NCBI RefSeq assembly: GCF_002001205.1
Contig: NZ_MUNZ01000101.1
Coordinates: forward strand, 1-64,000
Origin: Hydrogenophaga sp. A37
GTDB lineage: Bacteria; Pseudomonadota; Gammaproteobacteria; Burkholderiales; Burkholderiaceae_C
DNA length: 64,000 nt
Direction: 5' to 3'
In this document: piece by piece, positions 16,053 to 23,439 of the stretch
Position numbering within the stretch: position 1 is the stretch's first letter
Layout: each line of letters starts with the position of its first letter
The notes under the pieces: model-generated
What the model was told of the DNA's origin: nothing
Databases searched by the model: none
Seen by the model: only the letters and a program-made list of their open reading frames with translations
Program-made: the position numbers and the translations under genes

Positions 16053-17456
16053 TCAGTCTTTCAGTGCGGCACGCACATCGGGCTCGGCCAGCACATCGTC
16101 GAGCGTCTTTTTCAGGCGCTCGAACATCAGGCCGAAGTCCGACTCGGTGAACGTGAGGGCCGGCGCGAAGCCCAGGATGTTGTCGCCGAACGCGCGGAAG
16201 ATGAGACCGTTCTGGTAGGCGGTGGCCGCCATGCGGTTGGGCAGGTCCAGCGCGGCGTCGAAGCCGGCCTTGGTGGCCTTGTTGCTCACCAGCTCCAGCG
16301 CGCCGAGCAGGCCGCGGTGGCGCGAGTCGCCCACCAGCGGGTGGGTCAGCAGATCGTCCAGCCCCTGGCCGAAGCTGCTGGCCACGCGCTGGCCGTTGGC
16401 CAGCACACCGCCGTCTTCGTACAGGCGCAGCACCTCCAGGGCCACGGCCGCGCTCACGGGGTGCGCCGAGTAGGTGGCGCCGTGGCCAATGGGCGCTCCC
16501 TTGGGGGCACCGTCGGCGATGGCCGAGTAGACCTTGTCGCTCATCAGCGTGGCGCCCATGGGCACGTAGCCCGAGGTCAGGCCCTTGGCCACGGTCATCA
16601 GGTCGGGCTCCACGCCTTCCGCATCGCAGGCGAACATGGGGCCGGTGCGGCCGAAGCCGGTGATGACTTCGTCCACCACGAACAGGATGTCGAGCGCGCG
16701 GGCGGCTTCGCGCATGGCCTTGAGCCAGCCTTTGGGCGGCACGATCACGCCGCCCGAGCCCTGGATGGGTTCGCAGAAGAACGCGGCCACGTTCTCGGCG
16801 CCCAGCTCGGCCACCTTGGCCTTGAGGGCGGCGACCGAGGCGTCGATGATGGCCTGCCCATCGGCCGGGTTGGCGGCGCGGTAGGGGTTGGGCGACGGGA
16901 TGTAGTGCTGCGTGGGCAGCGGCAGGTCAAAGCCCCGGTGGAACACGGGCAGCGCCGTCAGGCCCGCGCCGGTGGACGAGGAGCCGTGGTAGCCGCGCTC
17001 CAGCGCAATGAAGTGCTTCTTGGCCGGTTTGCCGATGGCGTTGTGGTACTGCACGATGAAGCGCACCGCAGCGTCCACGGATTCCGAACCACCCAGCGTG
17101 AGATACACGTGCCGCAGCGAAGCGGGCGTGATCTGCACCAGCTTGGCGGCCAGGCGGATGGCGGGCTCGCTGCTGAAGTGGAAGTAGCCCGTGGCGTAGG
17201 GCAACTGGCGCATCTGTTCGGCGGCGGCTTGCACCACGCTCTCTTGCCCATAGCCCACGTTCACGCACCACAGGCCGGCAAAGGCGTCGAGCAGTTGTTG
17301 GCCCTTGCCGTCGGTGAGCCAGACGCCTTTCGCCGCGGTGAGGATGTTGGGGCCACGCTCTTCATGCACGCGCCAGGGCGCGACGGGGTGGATGAGGTGG
17401 GCGCGGTCCAGCGCGTCCAGCGCGGCGATCTGGGGAAGGGCTTCGGAGTGGGTCAT
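16053..17456 (-). CDS. omega-amino acid:pyruvate-type class III aminotransferase
   Basis: PLP enzyme of 467 aa that moves the terminal amino group of an omega-amino acid, taurine or diamine to pyruvate. Typical of the beta-alanine/putrescine:pyruvate subgroup are ALDRAHLIHPVAPW-like N-terminal residues, GLWCVNVGYG, FCEPIQGSGGVI, FVVDEVITGFGRTG (PLP-binding Asp) and TVAKGLTSGYVPMGA (Schiff-base Lys). ATG 17456 is chosen over the in-frame ATG 17465 (MPAM). Followed by an Lrp regulator, and divergent from the HAD/kinase/phospho-lyase operon. Its promoter region holds the 41-bp-spaced motif also found before the oxidase gene at 21643. Confidence 0.93.
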   Translation of the reverse strand: MTHSEALPQIAALDALDRAHLIHPVAPWRVHEERGPNILTAAKGVWLTDGKGQQLLDAFAGLWCVNVGYGQESVVQAAAEQMRQLPYATGYFHFSSEPAIRLAAKLVQITPASLRHVYLTLGGSESVDAAVRFIVQYHNAIGKPAKKHFIALERGYHGSSSTGAGLTALPVFHRGFDLPLPTQHYIPSPNPYRAANPADGQAIIDASVAALKAKVAELGAENVAAFFCEPIQGSGGVIVPPKGWLKAMREAARALDILFVVDEVITGFGRTGPMFACDAEGVEPDLMTVAKGLTSGYVPMGATLMSDKVYSAIADGAPKGAPIGHGATYSAHPVSAAVALEVLRLYEDGGVLANGQRVASSFGQGLDDLLTHPLVGDSRHRGLLGALELVSNKATKAGFDAALDLPNRMAATAYQNGLIFRAFGDNILGFAPALTFTESDFGLMFERLKKTLDDVLAEPDVRAALKD

Positions 17457-17811
17457 GGCGGGCATCCGTTGGTGACAGGGGGACAAGGACACGAGGGGCG
17501 GTACGACTTGCACCGTTGCACCTCTTCATGACCTCAAGGTTAGGGGGATTGCCCGCCAAGATGGTGCTGCTTTGAGGGGTTTGCACGCAGCAGCATGCGG
17601 TTGTTGGTGGCCAGACAGCACATCGTTTGGTGGCGACCATCCGGGCGGGTTTTGGGCCGTGTGAGGTGCCGCGCGCCCGAACCGCTCTGGCAAAAAATGC
17701 CAGGACCCCCGTGGATTGACAACGAATCTGCGTGCAGGCCACCGCGATATGGCATCTCCTGCAGTGGCGTTAAACCTAGACTTTCTTCGTCTCAACGCAG
17801 CGGATCAACCC
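17457..17811. other. 355-bp divergent intergenic region
   Basis: Lies between the minus-strand aminotransferase and the plus-strand HAD gene. It contains the motif at 17536-17584 (minus strand) and, on the plus strand, CCTAGACTTT at 17775-17784, which is identical to the promoter-proximal sequence of the oxidase gene at 21643. I see no gene in it. Confidence 0.5.
17536..17584 (-). promoter_or_regulatory. shared promoter/activator motif (copy 1)
   Basis: Reading on the minus strand, GCAAACCCCTCAA (17584-17572) is followed after exactly 28 bases by CTAACCTT (17543-17536). The same arrangement, GCAAGCCCCTCAA-N28-CTAGACTT, occurs on the plus strand at 21558-21606. CTARNCTT could be a -10-like element with the 13-mer as a class II activator site. 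Confidence 0.5.
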
Positions 17812-18477
17812 ATGACATTCCAACCCAAATTCATCAGTTTCGATTGCTACGGCACCCTCATCAACTTCGAGATGGGGCCGACGGCCAAGGTCCTGTTCAA
17901 GGACCGTGTGCCGGCCGAGCGCATGCCAGCGTTCCTGGACAGTTTCCGGGCCTATCGCCTCGACGAGGTGCTGGGCGACTGGAAGCCGTTTTTCGACGTG
18001 CTGGAAAATTCCATTCAGCGCACTTGCAAGAAGCACGGCATCGAATGCCTGGCCTCTGATGCGGTCGCTTTGTACGCTGCGGTGCCGACCTTTCAGCCGC
18101 ACCCGAACGTGGTGGAAGTGCTGGAAGCCATCGCGCCGCACGTGCCGCTGGTGATCCTGTCGAACTCGATGGTGGACCTCATTCCCCACAGCGTCGCGCA
18201 CCTCAAGGCCCCTTTCCACAAGGTGTACACCGCCGAGGAAGCGCGCGCCTACAAGCCACGCATGCAGACCTTCGAATACATGTTCGACCAGCTCGGCTGC
18301 GGGCCCGAACAGATGATGCATGTCTCGTCGAGCTTCCGGTACGACCTGATGACGGCCTCCGACCTGGGCTTCATGGCCAAGGCCTTCATCGACCGCGGTC
18401 ACGAGCCCACGTCGACCGAATACGGCGTGAGCCGCCTGAGCGACGTGCGTCAGCTGCCTGCGCTGCTGGGTCTGTGA
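17812..18477 (+). CDS. HAD-superfamily hydrolase (haloacid dehalogenase type II-like)
   Basis: Cytoplasmic HAD-fold protein of 221 aa. The nucleophile motif is FDCYGTL (Asp11), the second motif is VILSNS, the Lys is in RAYKPRM, and the fourth motif is MHVSSSFRYDLMTASDLG. True L-2-haloacid dehalogenases carry SSNxWD in the last motif; here this is SSSFRYDLM, so dehalogenase activity is doubtful and the substrate is open. A phosphatase-like role on the kinase product is one alternative. Overlaps the kinase gene (TGATG at 18475-18479). A close paralogue of identical length is at 34420, also next to a FAD amine oxidase. Confidence 0.85.
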   Translation: MTFQPKFISFDCYGTLINFEMGPTAKVLFKDRVPAERMPAFLDSFRAYRLDEVLGDWKPFFDVLENSIQRTCKKHGIECLASDAVALYAAVPTFQPHPNVVEVLEAIAPHVPLVILSNSMVDLIPHSVAHLKAPFHKVYTAEEARAYKPRMQTFEYMFDQLGCGPEQMMHVSSSFRYDLMTASDLGFMAKAFIDRGHEPTSTEYGVSRLSDVRQLPALLGL

Positions 18478-19580
18478 TGCTCAGCCCCGATGCACACCGT
18501 GGACCGCCCGAGGCGGTGCCGCCGGAAGGCCCAAACGAGGCTGCGGAGTTGAGCACCGCGGCGCCCAGCCTGGCGCCGGCCGAGGTGCAGGCGCTGGTGG
18601 CACGCCTCTACGGCATCGACGGCAGCGTCAAACCGCTGGCTGGCGAGCGCGACCAGAACTGCGCCGTGGAAACCGCCGATGGCACGCGCTACGTGTTCAA
18701 GATCAGCAACGCCTCCGAGCCGGTGCCGCTGGTCGATTTCCAGATCGCCGCGCTGGAACACATCGCCCGCACATCGCCCAGCCAGCCGGTGCCCCGCGTG
18801 GTGCGCACGCTGGACGGCCAGACGCGTGACACCGTGGTGCTCGCCGACGGCGCCCGCACGTCGGTGCGCATGCTCACCTACCTGGAGGGCACCCAGATCC
18901 GCGAGACGCCGCGCACCGCCGCGCAGCGCGTGGCGATGGGCCGCACACTCGCCGAACTGAACCTCGCCCTGCAAGGCTTCACGCACCCCGCGGCCGCGCA
19001 CGAGCTGCTGTGGAACGTGTCGGCCGCGCACCGGCTCACGGTGCAACTGGACAGCCTGCCCGAAGGGCCACGGCGCACACTGGCGCGGTTGTTCATGGCG
19101 CGCTTCACCGAGCACGTGCTGCCTCGCCTTGCGTCGCTCCGGGCGCAGGTGATCCACAACGACTACCACCTCTACAACGTGCTGGTCGCGCCCGACGACC
19201 AGTCGCGCATCACCGGCATCATCGATTTTGGCGACATGCTGCACGCGCCGCTGGTGGGCGAGGTGGCCACCGCTGCGGCCTTTCACATGACCGGCAACGC
19301 CGACCCGTTCGAAGGGCCGTCGCAGTTCGTCGGCGCCTACCAGGCCGTGCTGCCGCTGACCGTGCCGGAGCAGGAGATCGTTGGCGACCTCATGGCGACG
19401 CGCCACCTCATTACCGCCCTGATCTCGGAGTGGCGCGCGCTGCGCTACCCCGAAAACCGGGGGTACATCATGCGCCACAACCCCGCGGCCTGGGAGGCGC
19501 TCTCGCAGATGGCGGACCTTCCCCGCCACGAAGTGCGCGACCGTTTGCTGACTCCCTCACACCAAGGAACCTCTTCATGA
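18477..19580 (+). CDS. APH-family phosphotransferase (hydroxylysine/ethanolamine kinase-like)
   Basis: Small-molecule kinase of 367 aa with an aminoglycoside phosphotransferase fold. The catalytic loop reads VIHNDYHLYNVLV and the metal-binding motif is GIIDFGDM. Start ATG 18477 overlaps the HAD stop (TGATG), and its own stop overlaps the next ATG (ATGA 19577-19580), so the three genes are translationally coupled. Coupling of an APH-type kinase to a class III PLP enzyme matches the animal and bacterial pairs in which a hydroxy-amine is phosphorylated and then cleaved by a phospho-lyase. The actual substrate is unproven; homoserine, choline or ethanolamine are alternatives. Confidence 0.82.
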   Translation: MLSPDAHRGPPEAVPPEGPNEAAELSTAAPSLAPAEVQALVARLYGIDGSVKPLAGERDQNCAVETADGTRYVFKISNASEPVPLVDFQIAALEHIARTSPSQPVPRVVRTLDGQTRDTVVLADGARTSVRMLTYLEGTQIRETPRTAAQRVAMGRTLAELNLALQGFTHPAAAHELLWNVSAAHRLTVQLDSLPEGPRRTLARLFMARFTEHVLPRLASLRAQVIHNDYHLYNVLVAPDDQSRITGIIDFGDMLHAPLVGEVATAAAFHMTGNADPFEGPSQFVGAYQAVLPLTVPEQEIVGDLMATRHLITALISEWRALRYPENRGYIMRHNPAAWEALSQMADLPRHEVRDRLLTPSHQGTSS

Positions 19581-20935
19581 AAACCACCGCCGACTTCAAC
19601 ATGGTCAACGCCTACATTCCCGGGCGTGCCAACGTCGAGCCCGCCACCGAGGCCATGATTGCGCGGCGCAATGCGCTGCTCGGCCCGGCCTACCGGCTGA
19701 TGTACGAACACCCGCTGCACATCGTGCGCGGCGAAGGCGCATGGCTGATCGACCCGCAAGGCCGCCGCTACCTGGACGCGTACAACAACGTCACCTCGCT
19801 CGGGCACTGCCACCCCGCGGTGGCCGAGGCCATCTGCCGCCAGGTGCAGACGCTCGCGACCAACACGCGCTACCTGCACGACACCATCCTTGAGCTGGCC
19901 GAGCGCCTGCTCGCCAGCGTGCCCGGCACCGACCTGGCTCACCTGATGCTGACCTGCACCGGCAGCGAGGCCAACGACCTGGCCTACCGCATCGCCAAAG
20001 TGCGCACAGGGGGAACGGGCGTGATCGTCACCGACACCGCCTACCACGGCATCACCGACGCCGTGTCGCAGTTCTCGCCGTCGCTGGGCCCGACCGTCGA
20101 TCTCGGCCCGCACGTTCGCCTGGTGGCGGCGCCCCGCCAATACCACGCCGAAGGCGCTGACCTGGGCGAGCGCTTCACGCGCGACGTCGAGGCGGCCATC
20201 GCCGACCTGCGGCGCCACGGCATCCAACCGGCGGCACTGATCGTCGATTCGCTCTTCACCAGCGACGGCATCCTGCCCGAGCCTGCGGGCTTCCTGAAGG
20301 GCGCGGTCGAGGCGATCAAACGCGCCGGCGGCCTGTTCATCGCCGACGAGGTGCAGCCCGGCTTTGGCCGCACCGGCGAGCACATGTGGGGCTTCCAGCG
20401 CCACGGCCTGGTTCCCGACATCGTCACCCTGGGCAAGCCCATGGGCAACGGTCAGCCCATCGCCGGCCTGCTCGCCACCGCCGACGCCCTGGCGGAGTTC
20501 GGCGAGTACTCGCGTTACTTCAACACCTTCGCCGGCAACACCGTCTCGTGCGCAGCGGCCCTGGCGGTGCTGGAGACCATCGAACGGGAACAGCTGGTGC
20601 CGCATGCCGCCACGGTCGGCAAGCTGCTGCTCAACGGCATTGCCGAGCTCGCTGCGAAGCACGAGGCCATTGGCGACGTGCGCGGGGCAGGGCTTTTCGT
20701 CGGCGTCGAACTCGTGTCGGACCGCAAGACGCGGGCCGCGGACCGCGGCCTCACCAGCCGGGTCGTCAACCTGATGCGCGACAAGGGCGTGCTGCTCAGC
20801 GCCTGCGCCCAGGGCCACAACGTGCTCAAGATCCGTCCGCCGCTGGTGCTGTCGGTGGAGCAGGCCGGCATGGTGATCAATGTGCTGGACCAGGCCTTGG
20901 CCGAAGCGCAACGCACATCGCCCAGGTCGGCCTGA
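19577..20935 (+). CDS. class III PLP enzyme (aminotransferase or AGXT2L-type phospho-lyase)
   Basis: Fold-type I PLP protein of 452 aa. Motifs are NVTSLGHCHP, TCTGSEANDLAYRIA, FIADEVQPGFGRTG (PLP Asp) and VTLGKPMGNGQPIAG (Schiff-base Lys). The GKPMGNG and DEVQPGFGRTG pattern is that of the alanine-glyoxylate aminotransferase 2-like group, which includes ethanolamine-phosphate and 5-phosphohydroxylysine phospho-lyases. The adjacent kinase supports a phospho-lyase reading over simple transamination. AAGGA lies 9 bases before ATG 19577. It is followed after 15 bp by an Lrp regulator. Confidence 0.9.
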   Translation: MKTTADFNMVNAYIPGRANVEPATEAMIARRNALLGPAYRLMYEHPLHIVRGEGAWLIDPQGRRYLDAYNNVTSLGHCHPAVAEAICRQVQTLATNTRYLHDTILELAERLLASVPGTDLAHLMLTCTGSEANDLAYRIAKVRTGGTGVIVTDTAYHGITDAVSQFSPSLGPTVDLGPHVRLVAAPRQYHAEGADLGERFTRDVEAAIADLRRHGIQPAALIVDSLFTSDGILPEPAGFLKGAVEAIKRAGGLFIADEVQPGFGRTGEHMWGFQRHGLVPDIVTLGKPMGNGQPIAGLLATADALAEFGEYSRYFNTFAGNTVSCAAALAVLETIEREQLVPHAATVGKLLLNGIAELAAKHEAIGDVRGAGLFVGVELVSDRKTRAADRGLTSRVVNLMRDKGVLLSACAQGHNVLKIRPPLVLSVEQAGMVINVLDQALAEAQRTSPRSA

Positions 20936-20950
20936 CGGTACGATGGCGCC

Positions 20951-21451
20951 ATGAGTTCTGCAGTTTCGTTCGACCGGTTTGACCTCAAGATCCTGGTGCG
21001 TCTTCAGCGCGAAGGCCGCTGCTCGAACGTGGATCTGGCCCAACACGTGGGCCTCAGTCCCAGCCCGTGCTTGCTGCGCACGAAGCGCATGCAAGAGGTC
21101 GGGCTGATCCGCAGCTACGGCGCCGACGTTGCACTGGAAAAACTGGGTGACCACGTCATCGTGTTCTCCGAGGTCACCCTCGGCAGCCACACGCCTCACG
21201 ACTTCCGCAAGTTCGAGGAAGCCGCGGCGAAGCACGAGGAAATCGTCGAGTGCTACAACGTCAGCGGCGGCTACGACTACCTGCTGAAGATCGTGGCACC
21301 GGGCATCGGCTATTTCCAGGCGCTGATGGACCAGATGCTGGACGACGACATGGGCATCGAACGTTTCGCCAGCCGGATCGTGCTGCGTCAGCCGCTGAAC
21401 CGGCGCGAATACCCACTGGGCATCATCGCGACCCGCAAGCGCTGGGAATGA
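20951..21451 (+). CDS. Lrp/AsnC-family transcriptional regulator
   Basis: 166-aa regulator with an N-terminal HTH (FDLKILVRLQREGRCSNVDLA, LSPSPCLLRTKRM) and a C-terminal RAM domain (NVSGGYDYLLKI). Close relative of the Lrp protein at 15480-15974. Lies 15 bp after the class III PLP gene on the same strand and before a DadA-like oxidase; either or both may be targets. A 7-bp GC hairpin (21457-21473) follows its stop. Confidence 0.93.
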   Translation: MSSAVSFDRFDLKILVRLQREGRCSNVDLAQHVGLSPSPCLLRTKRMQEVGLIRSYGADVALEKLGDHVIVFSEVTLGSHTPHDFRKFEEAAAKHEEIVECYNVSGGYDYLLKIVAPGIGYFQALMDQMLDDDMGIERFASRIVLRQPLNRREYPLGIIATRKRWE

Positions 21452-21456
21452 TGCCC

Positions 21457-21473
21457 GTGGGGCTCGGCTCCAC
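21457..21473 (+). terminator. short GC hairpin after the Lrp gene
   Basis: GTGGGGC-TCG-GCTCCAC, seven pairs including one G-T wobble, five bases after the stop. No T-tract; a weak or Rho-assisted terminator at best. Confidence 0.3.
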
Positions 21474-21557
21474 TGATTGCCCCCTGGCCCAGGCCGCGCC
21501 GAAAGCACGACGGCAGGATCTGCTGGCAGGGCCTCACACAATCGCAGCCTGCTTGGC

Positions 21558-21606
21558 GCAAGCCCCTCAATACGGCATGGGTGAGAGGGGCATGCGGCCT
21601 AGACTT
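21558..21606 (+). promoter_or_regulatory. shared promoter/activator motif (copy 2)
   Basis: GCAAGCCCCTCAA (21558-21570), 28 bases, then CTAGACTT (21599-21606), 36 bp before the oxidase ATG. The spacing is identical to the copy upstream of the aminotransferase at 17456. Inner bases GCA (positions 5-7) and GGGCA (18-22) of the 28-base spacer are also conserved, so the similarity is unlikely to be chance. Confidence 0.5.
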
Positions 21607-21642
21607 TGGTGATCCACCCCTGAATGACGAAACAGATCCACC

Positions 21643-22968
21643 ATGTCCCCTCCGCTGCAACGCATCCAAACCTCGACCACGCTGCCGGCCTCTGCCGACG
21701 TCGTGGTGATCGGCGGCGGCATCATCGGTGTCTTCACCGCCTACTACCTGGCCCAGCGCGGCGTGTCGGTCGCCCTGGTTGAGAAGGGGCAGATCGGCGC
21801 CGAACAGTCCAGCCGCAACTGGGGCTGGTGCCGCCAGCAGAACCGCGACGCTCGCGAGCTGCCCATGGCGAGCAAGAGCCTCGACCTGTGGGAACAGTTT
21901 GCCGCTGAGAGCGGAGAAGACACGGGGTTCAACCGCTGCGGGCTCTTGTACCTGAGCAACGACGAGGCCGAGATCTCGCGTTGGGCCAGCTGGGGCGAAT
22001 TCGCCAAGACCGCCGGCGTGACCACCCACATGCTGAGCGCTCGCGAGGCCGCCGAGCGCGGGCGGGCGACCGGCCGCGCCTGGAAAGGCGGCGTGTTCTC
22101 GCCCACCGACGGCACCGCCGACCCGGGCAAGGCCGCACCCGCGGTGGCGGCCGCGCTCATCAAGCTCGGTGGCAGCGTCCACCAGAACTGCGCGGCCCGT
22201 GGCATCGAGCTTGCGGGCGGGCGCGTCAGCGGCGTCATCACGGAAGCAGGCGTCATCAAGACCAAGACAGCCGTGCTCGCCGGCGGCGCCTGGGCGTCCT
22301 CGTTCTGCCGCCAACTGGGCATCCGGTTTCCGCAGGCCACGGTCCGCCAATCCATCCTGAGCGTGTCGCCCGTGGAACACCGCTTGCCGGGTGCCCTGTT
22401 CAGCGCGGACGTGTCCGTGACGCGCCGCAGCGACGGACGCTACGCACTGGCCATCAGCGGCAGTGGGCATGTGGACCCGACCTTGCAGCTGTTGCGCTTC
22501 GCGCCCCAGTTCCTGCCGATGTTCGCCAAGCGCTGGCGCAACATCCGCCCGGGCGGTCTGGAAGGCATTCGCGGCGGCCATGAAACGCTGGCGCGTTGGC
22601 GGCTCGACGCGCCGACGCCCATGGAGCGCGTGCGCATCCTCGACCCGAGGCCCGATGTGTCCATGATCCGGAAGATCCACCACCGCGCCGTCGAACTGCT
22701 GCCCCAGCTTCGCGAGGCCCAGATCACCCACACCTGGGCGGGCTACATCGACAGCACGCCGGACGGTGTGCCCGGCATCGGCGAGGTGCCGGGCGTGCCC
22801 GGCTTCATCCTGGCCGCGGGCTTTTCCGGACATGGCTTTGGCATCGGCCCTGGCGCCGGCCACCTGATTGCGGACCTGGCCAGCGGCGCCCCACCGATCT
22901 TTGATCCCGCACCCTTCCGGCCGGAACGGTTCAGCGGCTCGGCATGGGGCAAGGTCGCTGACTTTTAG
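21643..22968 (+). CDS. DadA-like FAD-dependent amino acid/amine oxidoreductase
   Basis: 441-aa DAO-family flavoprotein. The dinucleotide-binding motif VVVIGGGIIGVFTAYYLA is near residues 21-38, followed by an LVEKG ribose-binding acid. The C-terminal FAD contact lies in GVPGFILAAGFSGHGFGIGPG. Oxidises a primary or secondary amine, D-amino acid or sarcosine-like compound to an imine; the electron acceptor is unknown. Stands alone after an Lrp regulator, with the shared promoter motif upstream. Together with the aminotransferase and the kinase/phospho-lyase pair it forms an amino-compound catabolic locus. Confidence 0.9.
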   Translation: MSPPLQRIQTSTTLPASADVVVIGGGIIGVFTAYYLAQRGVSVALVEKGQIGAEQSSRNWGWCRQQNRDARELPMASKSLDLWEQFAAESGEDTGFNRCGLLYLSNDEAEISRWASWGEFAKTAGVTTHMLSAREAAERGRATGRAWKGGVFSPTDGTADPGKAAPAVAAALIKLGGSVHQNCAARGIELAGGRVSGVITEAGVIKTKTAVLAGGAWASSFCRQLGIRFPQATVRQSILSVSPVEHRLPGALFSADVSVTRRSDGRYALAISGSGHVDPTLQLLRFAPQFLPMFAKRWRNIRPGGLEGIRGGHETLARWRLDAPTPMERVRILDPRPDVSMIRKIHHRAVELLPQLREAQITHTWAGYIDSTPDGVPGIGEVPGVPGFILAAGFSGHGFGIGPGAGHLIADLASGAPPIFDPAPFRPERFSGSAWGKVADF

Positions 22969-22989
22969 TGCGCCGGAGTCCGCACCCTT

Positions 22990-23011
22990 GGAGGCTGCGC
23001 GCGCAGCCTCC
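22990..23011. terminator. perfect 22-bp palindrome after the oxidase gene
   Basis: GGAGGCTGCGC followed directly by GCGCAGCCTCC, 21 bp after the stop at 22968. Forms a 9-10-bp stem with a very small loop; no long T-tract follows. Likely the transcription end of the oxidase gene. Confidence 0.5.
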
Positions 23012-23041
23012 TATTGATCCGGCCCTTTGAAGTCTGTGGTT

Positions 23042-23109
23042 CCGTTCGGGCTGAGCTTGTCGAAGCCCTCACCCGAACTCAGGTGAACCCTTCGACAGGC
23101 ACACCGGGT
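23042..23109. repeat. REP-like element, left flank of the cellulase gene
   Basis: CCGTTCGGGCTGAGC, then TGTCGAAG (23058-23065) pairing with CTTCGACA (23090-23097), then AGGCACACCGGG. The family core (CCGTTCG..CTGAGC.TGTCGAAG) is a dispersed repeat of Betaproteobacteria. An inverted copy is at 24929-24955, on the other side of the GH5 gene. Confidence 0.6.
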
Positions 23110-23439
23110 ATCAGTCTGTAAAACAATCCATCCAGGGAGTAGCTGCCTTTGAGGCCGACCGCGCATCAATGGGTGGCCGGGCCAAGCTACGTGTCGATGC
23201 GCTGTAGGGAGAGGTCGCGCCAGCGGCAGCCAGATCACGCCAGGTGTGCCCAGTCGACATGGCGCGCGGGGTGATAGGGCCTGTGATGACACAAACTGCC
23301 TCGAACAGGTACATACACATCCCCCGGCCCCTGACATACTGACTGCCGCCCATACGGCCGGCGCTTTTTGTGCGACTGCGGCCAGCGTTGTCGGCCCCAC
23401 TCGGCCGTACATGACGAACCACCATCCAAGGAGATCTCC
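23110..23439. other. intergenic region upstream of the cellulase
   Basis: 330 bp with no credible gene. A TGTGATGACACA near-dyad at 23282-23293 is present but is too short for a CRP site. The strong ribosome-binding site AAGGAGAT (23428-23435) belongs to the next gene. I see no clear promoter. Confidence 0.4.

Noticed and set aside
15489..17531. Open frame of 680 codons on the plus strand
   Set aside because: Antisense to the Lrp and aminotransferase genes, both supported by strong family motifs.
17812..18477. Assignment as L-2-haloacid dehalogenase
   Set aside because: The family name fits the fold, but the SSNxWD motif of characterised enzymes is replaced, so I do not claim dehalogenation.
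19445..21541. Open frame of 698 codons on the minus strand
   Set aside because: Antisense to the class III PLP gene and Lrp gene; composition is that of a shadow frame.
23282..23293. TGTGATGACACA as a CRP site upstream of the cellulase
   Set aside because: The half-sites are too close; the consensus needs TGTGA-N6-TCACA.
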